DNA of 64,000 nt, from the NCBI GenBank assembly GCA_013398615.1, contig VZSR01000680.1:541852-605851 (forward strand). The letters run 5' to 3'. Positions 12,261 to 24,065 of the stretch are shown piece after piece (position 1 is the first letter of the stretch; each line of letters starts with the position of its first letter). Position numbers and translations under genes: made by a program. Below the pieces are notes generated by a model. The model was given only the letters and a program-made list of their open reading frames with translations. It made no database searches and was not told the origin of the DNA. This DNA is from Brachypodius melanocephalos. Lineage: Eukaryota > Chordata > Aves > Passeriformes > Pycnonotidae.

Positions 12261-12326
12261 TTCTCTCTCTCTCTCTTTTTTATTTTTTCTTTTCTTTTCT
12301 TTTTTCTTTTTTTTTTTTCTTTTTAA
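12261..12326 (+). repeat. Polypyrimidine (TC/T) tract
   Basis: A CTCTCTCTCT run passes into T-rich sequence with scattered C. It is simple sequence inside the SOX5 intron, with no AG-bounded exon that I can support after it. Confidence 0.8.
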
Positions 12327-14689
12327 GTTGGGTCATTATACTTAAATATAACAAGTCTGGCCACATTAGAAAGAAAGTTTACATCACTGAGGATAAAGTA
12401 GAGACAATGCAGCCAGAACCATCGCAGACAGCTGGGAAATTTACAGAATGATAAAAACTCAGAAATGCCCAACATAAAGTTTTAATGTCTTAATAAAATC
12501 TGATTAATGAAAAATAGATAAAGTGACTGCTTAACAATATCCCTAGTGTATGGAATGTTCTTAAACCCAAATTAATTACTGCATATTTACATTTCTCTGT
12601 AGACTGAGAGAGAGGCTGTGCTAGGCATCCAGACAGAGTGACATCCTTTCTCTTTTTCGTTGTTTCCTTTACTTTTCTTTAATTTTTTATTTTCAGCGTG
12701 CCAGCTGAAGGTAAAGTGGCATGCAGTGCTTGTAGAAGAAGGATGGGTGGGTTAGTACAGTTAGCCTCTGTAGGAAAAAGAAAGGCAGAGCTGGAGAAGA
12801 CAAAAGGCGTAGATGGGAGTAGTGGGGATGGGGACAGTAGAACAAGTTCAACATTTGCAGTCACCAGTAGCGTGCTCTCGGAACGTTCTCTGTTCCAGTG
12901 AACAGCTTTTAGAAAGGGGAGGCTCAAGGATGTAAAGCAAGCCTCTGCTGGGAGGAAAAAAATATACTTAGTTGCTTTACTGCTGCACTGCACGAGTCAT
13001 TTCAGACTCCCACTGAATTTATTTTGGGGTTGTACCAACACTGTCAAATGGAGAAGTCATTTTCTTAAAAGGAAACTTTGCGTATTCCTAAGTGCTTTTC
13101 TTAGCTAAAGTTACCCTAAAAGCTTTATTCTGCTGCATTTGCTGAGAATTTTGGAGAAAGGATAATTCCTTTCTATTACTCGGCTTACTCGCAGTGATGT
13201 CCCACTCTCCTGAAATCTACCTGTAGAAGTAGATTCTTTCATTTATAAGATTGCTTTACCGTCGGGCTGAATAGCTTATAACTTCATTGAGACATTTTGG
13301 GAAAAGGACTTCATTGCTTAAGTTTATGGTCCTAGAGGTCTGGAATTTGAAGAATAAATAGAGTGCCAGTGTAAAGTTGGAGATAGTTTTTTGCAGTGAC
13401 AGAAATTAACAGTTTTATTTCTCTGAGACAAGTCTAAAGGAATTAATGCGTTTGCAGACTGTTCATTAATGTCCTGCAAGCACTAATTTAATTTGTTGTG
13501 CTTATGCTTGGCTGGGAAGAAGTTGACTGTTACAGATTACAGATTTTAATGAACATCTCAATAATTTACCAGTTGCTGAAATTGTGAACTAGTCTTGGAA
13601 GGCAAAAGCCCAAATGAGAGAGCTGATGAGTGACACACCAGCCTGCACAATTTGACTGTTGTATTCATTGCATTTGAATCAAATTGGGAGTTTGGCATTA
13701 CTAATTCTGGATGGCTGGCTCATCATATGCATTCAAGGAGTTAATTAAAACACACACAAACACATACACAGTCTCCCACCAAGCATCTTGCGGTGTTTAT
13801 GTGCATAGTGTGTTTGATTGGTACCTTTACATAGGCGAGGAATTGTTTTTCCTTCTCTTTCTGTCCAGAGATCTTAAATATATAACTAGTTTACAAAATA
13901 TTTACTACTTCTCAGGGAGCTTTAATGAGCATTTATGGCTTTATCATTTCGGAGGCACAGAATTATCTGGTTGTGTTACTTAAACATGAAGCTCCCTGAT
14001 AGGATAGGAATATGTGTCTCTGCAACGTGATATATCTGTAGGTGTATAAAATAGGCTTTAAACAGTATTTATACAGGAAAAAGAGTGTCTCCTCCCGAGG
14101 TACAGTTACAGTTTCTTCACATGCTTTTCATACTAGACTTGAAATATAGGGTAACTTCATGTCTGTGTGAGATTCCTGTGCCTTCACAACTGTTGCAAAA
14201 GTCAGTCTGGCGTCCTCTTGGCTTTCCATTTTGTTTTATTAATTTCTTGCTCAGGCCTGGTTATAGCATAATTAACTCTTGAGCGGAATGGGAAAAATGT
14301 TGTCGTGTTTCACCTGTACACGCTGAAAATACTCAATGCCTCTGAATTCTGCTACTGTAGTCAAGAGAAAATAAGTGCTCACAGCAATTAATCAATAGCT
14401 GTATGCCTCTCTGATGATGGCAAGGAGTTTGTTGTTTAACAAGTAGCATCCTTAAAAGCAAAGAGTGTTTCTCTCTTGAAGTTTCTATGGATTTTTATCC
14501 AATGTGGAAAACGTGTGAAGTCTCCTTCCTACGAAAGGTAAAATTATGTTGCATATGAGTGTGCTAAAACCCACAAGGCTGCAAAGTAAGCAAATCCTTT
14601 CCACTGCACCGAACTACCTAAACCAGAACTTGTGGAACTTCTGGAAATGGGCTGTTTTTCTCTGGAGCTTTGGGTAGCTCTGTCCAGCG

Positions 14690-15030
14690 GGCGAGGGCGA
14701 GCAGTCGCGGGGGTTCGATGACGGCGTTTGTCCCGTTCCCATGTCCTCCCACAGCCCCGTTGTCAAAACACCACCACCATCAACTTTTCACCCACGCCCT
14801 TTGCTGAGGGTGATGGTGATGTCCCAGCTCTCCCACACCCTCCAGAGGGGCTGCCTTGCTCCCAGGGGTGCCGCGGGGAGTCCAACGCGCGGTAGCCTCC
14901 GCTTGAGAGACGCTGCGTGTCACCTCCACCACCCCGAGCCCTGCTCTGCCAGCTGGGAAGCCAGGAGCCTCCAAAAGTTGTTCGTGAGCCTCCATGTCCT
15001 TGTGGCAGCGTGAAGTTCTGTGTGCCGTAG
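14690..15030. promoter_or_regulatory. Intragenic CpG-rich patch
   Basis: My hand count gives roughly 23 CpGs in about 340 bases, in an intron that otherwise shows very few. Both strands are open for about 90 codons, but the two translations are proline/histidine/serine-rich and match nothing I recognise. The patch is a candidate internal promoter, orphan CpG island or enhancer. A GC-rich exon of an unannotated transcript cannot be excluded. Confidence 0.5.
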
Positions 15031-15177
15031 TTGTTGGGAGACAGCAAATTTAGATGGGGTTCTGGAAGAATTTTAGTGAGCGAATGCTGCTTGCAGGGGC
15101 CATGGGACTTGAGAAAGAATGTGAGAAGTGAATGGAAATTGTGAGGGGTGCAGTAGTAATGCAGAGAAGCTGGTGGG

Positions 15178-15237
15178 TTTTTTTCCTTTTTTTTTTTTTT
15201 TTTTTAAATTTTGGTTTGTTTTTTTTTTTTTTTTAGG
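15178..15237 (+). repeat. T-rich double tract
   Basis: Two long T runs are separated by a short AAATTTTGG spacer and end in TTTAGG. The tract resembles a splice acceptor, but no exon can be supported downstream. Confidence 0.75.
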
Positions 15238-18200
15238 ATAGGTGCGACATTTATTTATTTAATTGTTTCAAACAGACTAAAAAGGAAACGTTGAATTCCG
15301 TTTGCTGGAATTATCCGATGTTAGTGTGAAGTTCAAGTGCTTCCCGTGGTATTGGGGGAGCTGTTTGCTTTGAAAGAAATTGGCAAACGTTTTCGAACAT
15401 CCTGGTTTTGATCTGGCTTGGCACTTCTCTTCAGTTTGTCCTTTTGTCACCTCGTTTAAAGAAAAAGAAGTAGTTCCAACATGATGATCTTATTTTTGAC
15501 TTGTGGAACTCAGAGGTAAAGTGAAAATTAGGAAAAGCTTCTGGCTCGCTTTGGAAGTTTGATATGGTGTTGACCTTGTTTCCTTTAAAAGTACTGTGGG
15601 ATTAATCAGGTAACATTTCTCAATTCTCAAATTGTATTTAAATTTTGCTATTTTTAAAACTTATGTTTAGCATTCTGAATTTCCTTTTCATACTTTTGGT
15701 TTTTTAAAGACCAAATATTGAAATTCATTTTGACATATGCTTTTTGAGATTTGTAATAATTTTATTTTGTTCCTCCATGCAATTCTGGTTTTGTGTTTTC
15801 TCAAGTTCATATAGGCTGTCTTAAGTTTTTTGGGTTTTGTTTTGTTTTCTAGGATGTGGGTGTCTCACTGCTATTTGACCTAAACATACCATAAAATGTT
15901 GCCTTAGTGCTAATTTTCTTTGTGATTGCATTATAGTCTTATTACTACTCATTTGTTTCTGTCATAACATAACTCTGTTACCTTTGGGGGCAAAAATATA
16001 AGCAGAGTGAATTGATATTTAATTTTCTTGTGTGAATACTCAGAAATCTTTTTAGTGGTGAGGAACTTGTGGGAGAGCAATGTGCTATTTTTGTAGTTAA
16101 GAGCATTGTGTGCATCTAGTGTTCTTCATGGACTTTTGTAGCTCTAGAGAAGAAAACCCTGGGGATGTAGTTCGTGTAAAGAGAAACCCATACAGCTTGT
16201 CATCTTCTTGGTTTCTTTGGTGCTGGACTTAGTTGTTTTGAGAATGTGGGAATGAGAAAACCGACCCTAGTTTCACTGATTGATCTCAGAGGTTGGGCAT
16301 GGCCAAAGTTTGTGTATCTGACTCTGAGCTGGACTTACTCGCCATTGCCACCTCAATAGATTACAGAAGACCAAAACTGAAGAAAATATTAATGGTTTGA
16401 AGCAATTTTTAATGCTGTAGTTCCTTTTTTTTTTTTTAACTGTAGTTACATGAAAGTATTTCACCCCAATTTTTTTTGCCGTTTAAAACAGCGAGCCTCC
16501 CAAAATCTCAGGAGCGTGTGCACCCATCCTCACAGACCCATTTGTGTTTGCCCTCTGGGGTTTGGAATTTGTCTCTGCTGGGGTGCATGAAGAGATTACA
16601 CTTCAGGAGAGTGTGGTGAAGCTAAAATTCACCACAGTCTGAAAGACCAAAGTACATCTCTGCACACCATTTTTAAGAATTTGGAAGTATTCCTCAATTT
16701 AAGAGAGAGAATACTTGATGAAGGGCAAGAAGCACATGGTGTCCTCTCCCCTTTAGGGGTGTCCTGCCTGAGTTGGGACTAAAGCACTTCAGCAGAGCTT
16801 TGTGCTGGGAGGGAGCTGTGGTTCTGAGTGCTGTGTTAGACTGCAGAGAAGTCTTCTGTTTCCAGATAAATTCCCAGAGCGTCCTCATTACATTCACTTT
16901 GTAAAACAAGACTGAAAACATTCTCTCCCAGGAATTAGTCAGGTTTCTGTTCATGGGGTTTTATCCCTAAATTTCGATACCATGGCCTCACCGGGGCAGA
17001 GGCTTTTTTGGATAGACATGAGATGTGTGGGAAGGTGATGGTTGGTAAGGGTGGAGGGAAGGATGTTCTTACCCATTTTGCATGTCTATTAACAAACTGG
17101 GTCATTTTGCTGTGTTGTATTTACATGACTTGTTCCTGGGCTGGTGTGAAATGTGAATCACCAAAACATGATGATTATTTAAAAAAGAAATAGGCTAAAT
17201 GAAACATAACTGAAATAGAACTGAAAGGCTAAATGAAATCAAATGAAAACAGAACATGCAACATTATTCTTTTGATACAGTTTCCTTCTGCAGTTGCTGA
17301 GTAAAGCCAAATAGTTCTTTTTTTCCATGTCTGTTAAAAATATCTAGGCTTTTGAATTTGAATATAACAGGGACATGGAAAATACATTTCTCTCTTCAGG
17401 TTCAGGCTTTCATTTGGTTTTTGCTGCTAGGTTTTGGACACTGAAGTAGAAATTTATGGTGTGTTTTAAAGAAGGCTACTGGTTCTCATCTTTGTCAAAA
17501 CCCCATGAACATCGAGCTGATTCTGGTTTTAACAGCTGAGATTAGAATTTGGCAGAATTTCTCAGTGGAAGGCTCTCCTCTTTTGCTTATGTTTTGTAAG
17601 TTCTGCTCACTTTTTCTGTTCTTCTCTAAAGTCTGAAATGAATTGTGTGACTCGGGAATGCCCATTAGGCGTTTGCATGAAATACCAGGCGAAGTATATG
17701 GAAAATGCTGTGCCACTCTCATGGCATGCATCTCTTTTATAGATAATCTTCATGTGTATTAGTGTCACTGATTTAGTGTGTTTTTGTAGAGTGCAAGCAT
17801 CCTGAATCAGGACCCCATTATGCTTGTCACTGTACAAACACAAAAAAAGAAGGTTTCTTTCCATTCCACAGAGCAGCCTTTGTGCTTAGAGCTTAGAGTA
17901 ATATAAATGTGTCTTTGTATGGGGAAAATTCAGAAACAGGGAGTAGGTAAGAGATCCCTAGCATGGTTCATGAATGAGATTTCAGTCCTGAAGCCATGCT
18001 TAACAATTTATAAATTGGGCAATATATATGTATGGGTATTCTCTCTCTGGTTTTTTGGTTTGGTTTTTTTTTTCCCCCCCAGATGTGTGTATGTAGAAGT
18101 TGCTTTACTGTTAGAAGTGCTGATATTATTAATAATAGATTCATACTTCCTATAAATTCTTTTGTTTAGGATTTCAGAGCATTTGGTAAGCATTGATATA

Positions 18201-19494
18201 CAAATCATGAAGATTTCTGTGCTCTTTAGATTGAGAAGCAAGATTAGCCTCAACCTATAGATGAGTAAACTGAGGAATGCTGTCACAAAATCTTTTGCAT
18301 GTGTGGGTTTAAAAACTAGAGACACTGACTAGTCTTTTAACCTCGAGATGCCCTCTTTTTCCTTCTTGAGATCCTCAGAACTGCAAATTAAAGACTTCTC
18401 TCTGTCCAATTAGAATTTCTAGCAGTCTCATTCTAGCAAGATGAACTATAGTATTCAAATTGCTTAAGTATGTAAAATAGGGACTATGGAGTATGATTAA
18501 TAAAATAAATTAAAGAAATATTTGCAGCCACAGTTGTATTGTTGAGGGCTGGGAGGGAATACTGTCTGTAGACCCTCCAGTTATCTGAGTGCACTTCTGA
18601 ACCAACTCCTTACCTGGAGGCAGGTTTGGATAACTGGAGTCCAGCAGCAGAACCTGCTGTGTTTAAGCAGTAATTTGGGAAACGGTGTGTGCTACCAACA
18701 GGTCAACCTTGGTCCTGGAGAGCAGTTCACATCTTCAGCTATACGTACCAGACCTGTCATATGTTTTATAGCCTGAGGACTAGGCATGAGGTGAGTCCAG
18801 GAAAAAAATTGTTCACATGGAGAGTGTTAATGTGAGGAACAGACTCCACTGCAAGCAGCAGTGTAGGCAGCCACAGTGAGCAAAGCAACCAACCAGCCTA
18901 AAAGCAAAAAACCCCGCTGCAGAACACAAAATGCATTGTGGTTCTTACCCAGAATTTTCACATCTGCTTCTTTAATGAGATCCAAAATGAAAGAAATGAC
19001 ACAGGGTTATTAAAAGGGAGGAATTATTTTCTTATTCACATTAAAAGTTCTTCTAATCTGTTTTAGTTTTTTTGTTTGTTTGTTTGTTTCCAACTGCCTG
19101 CTCAGTAGGAGTGGAGCTGAAATGCTGAGGTCTGCAGGTAGCTTTACATCTAGACTATGTGTTGCGTCCTTTACTACACACTGTTGAGAAAATGGGTATA
19201 AACTGAGGTAGTCCTGGGTGGATTTGATCTCTGTTGCCTTTGAATATCATGACTAAGCTGTTAAGTTATTCTCTTTGATAAGCATTTTAAGAACGACATG
19301 ACTTTCAAGATAATGGATTATGATTAGGCCAGTTCCATAGTGTTTCAGTCGGAGTTTTTCAGCAGTGTGTTCACAAAGACCTGTTTTGTGATAGGGCCAG
19401 TCAAGGCATCCTTTAAAAAAGTGCCCATTCATTCTGAGTGTTTGGACTCTGTAGCACTGGAGTTCAGTGTCAGGTCCTAAAAATGTAGGCCTAA
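15238..19494. other. SOX5: SOX5 intron, no exon seen
   Basis: This is AT-rich unique intron sequence. Poly-T tracts occur at 16426-16438 and 18066-18074. A weak MIR-like piece around 18235-18275 contains ATAGATGAGTAAACTGAGG. No coding exon or RNA gene is recognisable. Confidence 0.7.
18235..18280 (+). mobile_element. Possible MIR/L2-like fragment
   Basis: The stretch CTATAGATGAGTAAACTGAGG resembles the TTTTACAGATGAGGAAACTGAGGC tract shared by MIR and related old SINEs. It is short and diverged, so this is only a suggestion. Confidence 0.35.
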
Positions 19495-20028
19495 TTAATT
19501 AACATCCTGCTCAACTCTATGAAGAAGGCTGGTGTTATTCACCCCAGTACACCACGATGGCATGAAATAGTAACTCATGAGGAGATCGCTGAGCAGAATC
19601 CTGACTTGTCTTAATCTGCAGCAAACTTCCACGAGTTGCAATGTCTCCAGAGTTTCTAAAGCATCAGGAGGGATTTCTGCAGGCTTCAGCAAATCCGGGG
19701 GTTTCGGGAGTTCTGTGTTGCTGTGCTTTGACAATAGGTTAACGATCTTTTTCTCATAAACAACGTGTATGCCTGGCAGATTAGAATGATCTGAATGCCC
19801 ATGTTGAAAATGCACCTGAATTATGCCAGAGCTAACATCTGGACCTTAGCGGACTTGGCACTGCACAGAAAATCAATCTTTATTTTGAAACCGCGTGTTT
19901 CCTAAGGTACTAATTCCCAGTTGTGGCCACCAAGGCCTAAAGAGAGACCGCTGCCCAAAAATGCCTTCTTCCAAATATACATTTGTTTGATAACCCCAGT
20001 TTTCAAAAGTGTGACCTCTGTTAATTTG
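19495..20028 (-). pseudogene. Antisense open frame, possible decayed coding sequence
   Basis: On the - strand, the frame ending at 19495 is open for 116 codons up to a TAA at 19846-19848. The same frame then runs to 20028 with only one more stop (TGA at 19873-19875), so 178 codons hold two stops. The composition is protein-like, with proline/leucine-rich and Leu-heptad-like stretches such as PKPPDLLKPAEIPPDALETL. CpGs are retained across the same interval. I do not recognise the protein. It may be an old retrocopy, an exon of an antisense transcript, or a chance frame. There is no clear poly-A tail or splice pair. Confidence 0.25.
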
Positions 20029-23000
20029 TCACCAGGCAAATTATTGTCACCTGTTCACTGATTCCATGAGAAGCCCAGGCAGACAGCAGAGCCCCATGCT
20101 GGTAAGCATTTCTGGTTTTGCTGTTTGTGGTGATAAGCAACCCACTTAGAAAGTGACCCAGTACCTGAAACTGGGGTGACGTGCATGAGTTGTCCAGTGT
20201 AGCAGGAACAGGTTCATCTTGTCTGGAGCTGATTCCTCTAGCTGAGCCTATCTTATATTTACTTTTTAAATAAGCTTAAATGGTTATGAGGTAAGAAAGA
20301 CAAAGTCTTTCTCTTAAAATTGCCTACAGAATTTCCTGCTCGATGTTTCTTGGAAAGATGAAAACAAGATGAATGGAGTTTCTGCTGTTGTATTTGGGTA
20401 GAATTTGATGTGGAAGCCTGTGTTTTTAAAAGCTGCTATAAACACTTAGAGCATAACAAAGCATTACTTTAAAAGGAGATAAATACAATAACTTTTTACA
20501 TACATGTGCAGTCTATTGAAAGGCCATCCAAAGCACTGATACCAATTTAAGAAGATGATCTTTTGCCTTAGTTATACATCTGGGAGGTATTAGCTGAACG
20601 TTTTGTGGAGAACTGTGAATACCTTAGTTGCCAGTTGTCTAAAGTGCAGCAAATGATTGCTTCAGTGCCAGTGTTTTGATGGCTAGAACCTAGGCCTGAA
20701 TATAAATACAAAGAACTCCATCTGAAAAAAATGCGTGTGCGCACACACTTTTTATACAAAACAGATTTCAACCATCTGCTTGGCACTTAGCTTTGCAACT
20801 ATAGGCTCTGATATGAAAGGGAGCACTGTCCAGATTATGAAGGGTATCACTTTCATTGGCACCTTAGAAAAAATCCCGGTGTTTTAGAAAGCTTGTTTGT
20901 CCAGTGGTTTCCTTCAGTGGAATGATGAAAACAACCACTCTCAGCCAAAATTTTGTGTCTTCTGTTGTTTCTCTGATGGCAGCATCCCCCTTACCCTCGC
21001 AAAAGATGTTTTATCGTGAGGAAAAGTTTCTGTTCTGCACCTCAGCATTTCCAAGTGTATCAGAGGAGCTTAGATGAGTGGCCCTTGGAACTGACACCCC
21101 AGATGGTTTATGACACAAAGCACTGTTTGCTTAGGGATACGTTGTATGGCAGAGTCTGTTGCCCAAGCACTGCAGAGCGTGTCAAATCAGCATGGAAGTT
21201 AATGGACCAAAAGCTCTTCTGAATTTAACACTTTCCCATTTGATCGGAATTTACAGCCTTAAATCAGGACCAAAGTCTTCCTTTAGTGGTGCAGTGGTGG
21301 AAAGTAAAGTTGATACCATAAATTACAGGAATATAATACAATCATTGTGATCCAATTCGTCTGTTTAAAGGTTGAGAATGAATGAGACTGAATAAAATCT
21401 CTGGTAAAACGCTGTTTATGAAATAGATAAGATAAATTTTGAGAGTTAGGAGATTTGTGTATAGGGTTTGGTTCTCTGACCAGTTCACATTTTACCCTTA
21501 AGTTAAGCAGAGCAAAATCTGTGGAGCTTTCGCTCTTTGTTAACAATTGTCCTTAAAATATGCAGGACGAAACAGTTTCTTCTTTCCTTTCCTTCTTTGA
21601 AAGTCCTTCTTTGAAAGGACTTGATAGTATTTTCCCTTAGGTGCATGTTTGGAAAAAGATGGCAAAAATGCAACCTCCTGCGTGTAACAAAGCCTCGGTG
21701 TTTGGCCATCCATTTAGTGCCGTGTCACATTAGTCCTGCATTGTTAACACCTTCAGACAGGGCTAAAGGTTCCTTGCTGCTGTGTCTAGAGAGCTGCTGA
21801 TGTCAGTTCATAATGTTTCTGGATGCTTTCCTCAGTAAATGTACTTCTGATTTATAAGTAGGGCTGGATCGTTTGCTTCCGAGATGTCGGGGGGTGAATA
21901 AAGGGACTGATTGATATTTACGTTCTCATTTTGTAAGAATTTCATTTTCTGTATGTTACGTGGTCTCAAGAAAGTGCTGTTTTAACTATGACATTTTATG
22001 AGCCTGAGTCTGGCTTTTTGTGGAGAAGATCTGAGATGCTGAAAGACAGATAAAGTTGGATTTCTGTGGATAAAATGATGATAATATTGAAAACTTAAAA
22101 GCTTCTGCATAGTTTTAGTTGAGTCGTTATGTGTGGACAGCAAAATTCTGACTCTTTTAAAAAATGTGTGTGAAATAAGCCTTAACAGTATCAGTGTTTT
22201 CAGTCCCAGCAAGAAAATAGACTTGCAGCCCTCTATATTATACCCATCCTTTCTCTTCCTCAGCTGTTTCCCTTTCACGTTCTCCCCACATGCAGTCAAA
22301 CTTGCTTTCTACATTTTTATGAGGAGTCCTGTTAGTTCTCCCAGGTAGGGATTAAAAGAAAAAACCTGTTAAGTTTAAGGGAGTTCTGAGGCCCTTTAGA
22401 TGATGATCCAGATGGAAAGAAAGCCAGTTCTCCCACCGCGGTGTCACCGTGCCTCCCTACAGCAACTCTACTGGAGCTACTTAACCATCTGATTAATGAA
22501 GCAGTTCTTCATGTTGCATGTCATAAAATGGGTTTCTTCAGGAGTGGGAAATAGCAGCCTATCTGCCGTTGAGCATTAATGATTGCACAAGAATGAGCCT
22601 CTGTATTCAGGGGTGAGGAGAAGGACCTCTGTAAAAAAACCCCAGTTTTGAGTGAATTCATAATGAGACCTTTGCTGCTCAGCCTTCGTCTTCTTTGAAA
22701 TTTTAGAGGGGAAAGTTTTCTTGACCAATGTCAACAATTTGGTAATTTTCGTTGCTTCCCCTCCTCCCTCTAGGTGATACAGTTGTATTTATTGTCAGTT
22801 TATTTTCTGTAGATTCCTCCAGTCCTCTGTGGTTGGGAGGGAGTTCTGGAGTGACTGCATGGCAAGGTAAATTAGAGATGGCAGTTGGTGGTGTGGGAGG
22901 AAGGGTTGGGAAAAGGAGGAGGCAGAGGGTAGGAGAATGCAGCTACAGTTTTTAAACAACCTTCCGATTGTCCCTATTTTTATTAAAATGGCAGCTCTTC

Positions 23001-23639
23001 AAGCCAGACCCCTGAAATGTTTGATTTACACTGTTAAGGATAAGTTTCCCCTATGCTCTAAATATGAGATGAGCAAATCTCTTGCCCTCTCCCGTCTTTT
23101 TTTTTTTTCCTTCTCTTTTTCATTTCTTCTTCCTTTTGTTTCCACCACTAAAATTCTAGTTGTCTGTTTCTGGTCTCTTTGTGTTCATTTTAAAGAAACT
23201 GCTGCATTCCATCACCCTTCCCACTAAGTTTAGCCATCTGACCCATGGGAAGCTTGAGATGGAGAGAGGATGGTTTCCAGGGGAGGATGCTCTTGGTGTG
23301 TCTGTGATTTTCAGCGAGTTTGGTGTTAGCATGAGGTTACAGTTGCACCTGCATTAAAGCTGGGTGCGAATGACCAGGTTTAATGGTTGGACTTCAGCTC
23401 TCTTTGTGGCCTGTCTTCTCATAATCCCAAATACAGGTGAGGTTCCCAATATGGAGGCAATGGAATATCAGCCTGCCAGTTTTTTTTGACTGGGGAGCTC
23501 CAGCGTGCCAGGGAAAACGAGGTCAGGCACGTTTCAGTGCAGGACTTTGGAAATCCCTTGGAGCATTACCTGCTACTTGTGCCTTCCAGGAAGCCCTAGA
23601 TAGATGCAGATTTGAAAGCCCCCAGAAAGAAGTGGCCTC
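20029..23639. other. SOX5: SOX5 intron, no exon seen
   Basis: This is unique intron sequence. A short tandem duplication of CCTTCTTTGAAAG lies at about 21588-21616, and T/C-rich sequence at 23093-23143. Many short ORFs have no family resemblance. No RNA gene is seen. Confidence 0.7.
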
Positions 23640-24065
23640 CTGCGTTCCAAAGGCTACATAATGTACCAGTGGGGAACAAAGACGCGCGGACCTCTTTCTT
23701 TGAAGAAGATCATTTATTGCAACAAACCGAGCCTTTTTGTGTTCCAGACTTAACCCAGAACAAGCACTCACTGGCTGCCTGCCATTGCAGTGTCGCTGTT
23801 CACACGTCCTTTTACCCAATCAGCTTTTTGATCACAGTGTCCACACGTGTCCCCAGCCAGTCACTGCCCTGTGCACGAGGTGACCACACGCCAGCCATGC
23901 AGCCCCTTCTCTGCTTGTGTGACCTGGTTTTTACCTTGCTGCCAGCTGAACCTTTCCCAGAGTGCTTTCTGGTTCTCACCAGAAGGGAACAGGATTTCTT
24001 GTCTCCCACAACATAACATCTGTACTTTCAAACATTCTGGAAGCAGGAGGAAGGGACGAGCGTGT
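23640..24065. promoter_or_regulatory. CpG-retaining intronic patch
   Basis: About ten CpGs occur between 23640 and 23900, including GACGCGCGG and two ACACGTG-type sites, and two more near 24058. Flanking intron is much poorer. The open frame at 23612-24016 shows no recognisable domain. This is a weak candidate regulatory element. Confidence 0.35.

Larger units (their letters stand above)
9641..14689. other. SOX5: SOX5 intron, first segment
   Basis: This is intronic DNA downstream of the CpG island. It contains two TGACG motifs at 9842-9867 (the second TGACGTAG is CRE-like), mixed TG/CA repeats (11267-11441), a TC-rich tract (12261-12326) and an ACAC-type repeat (13750-13771). A 211-codon open frame on the - strand at 10809-11444 begins in the CA repeat and is lysine-rich and low in complexity; I regard it as chance. 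No confident exon is seen, apart from the tentative alternative first exon noted at 14159. Confidence 0.7.

Noticed and set aside
14711..14725. GGTTCGA-like word as a tRNA T-loop
   Set aside because: No cloverleaf partners, A-box or acceptor stem could be found around it; it is part of a CpG-rich patch.
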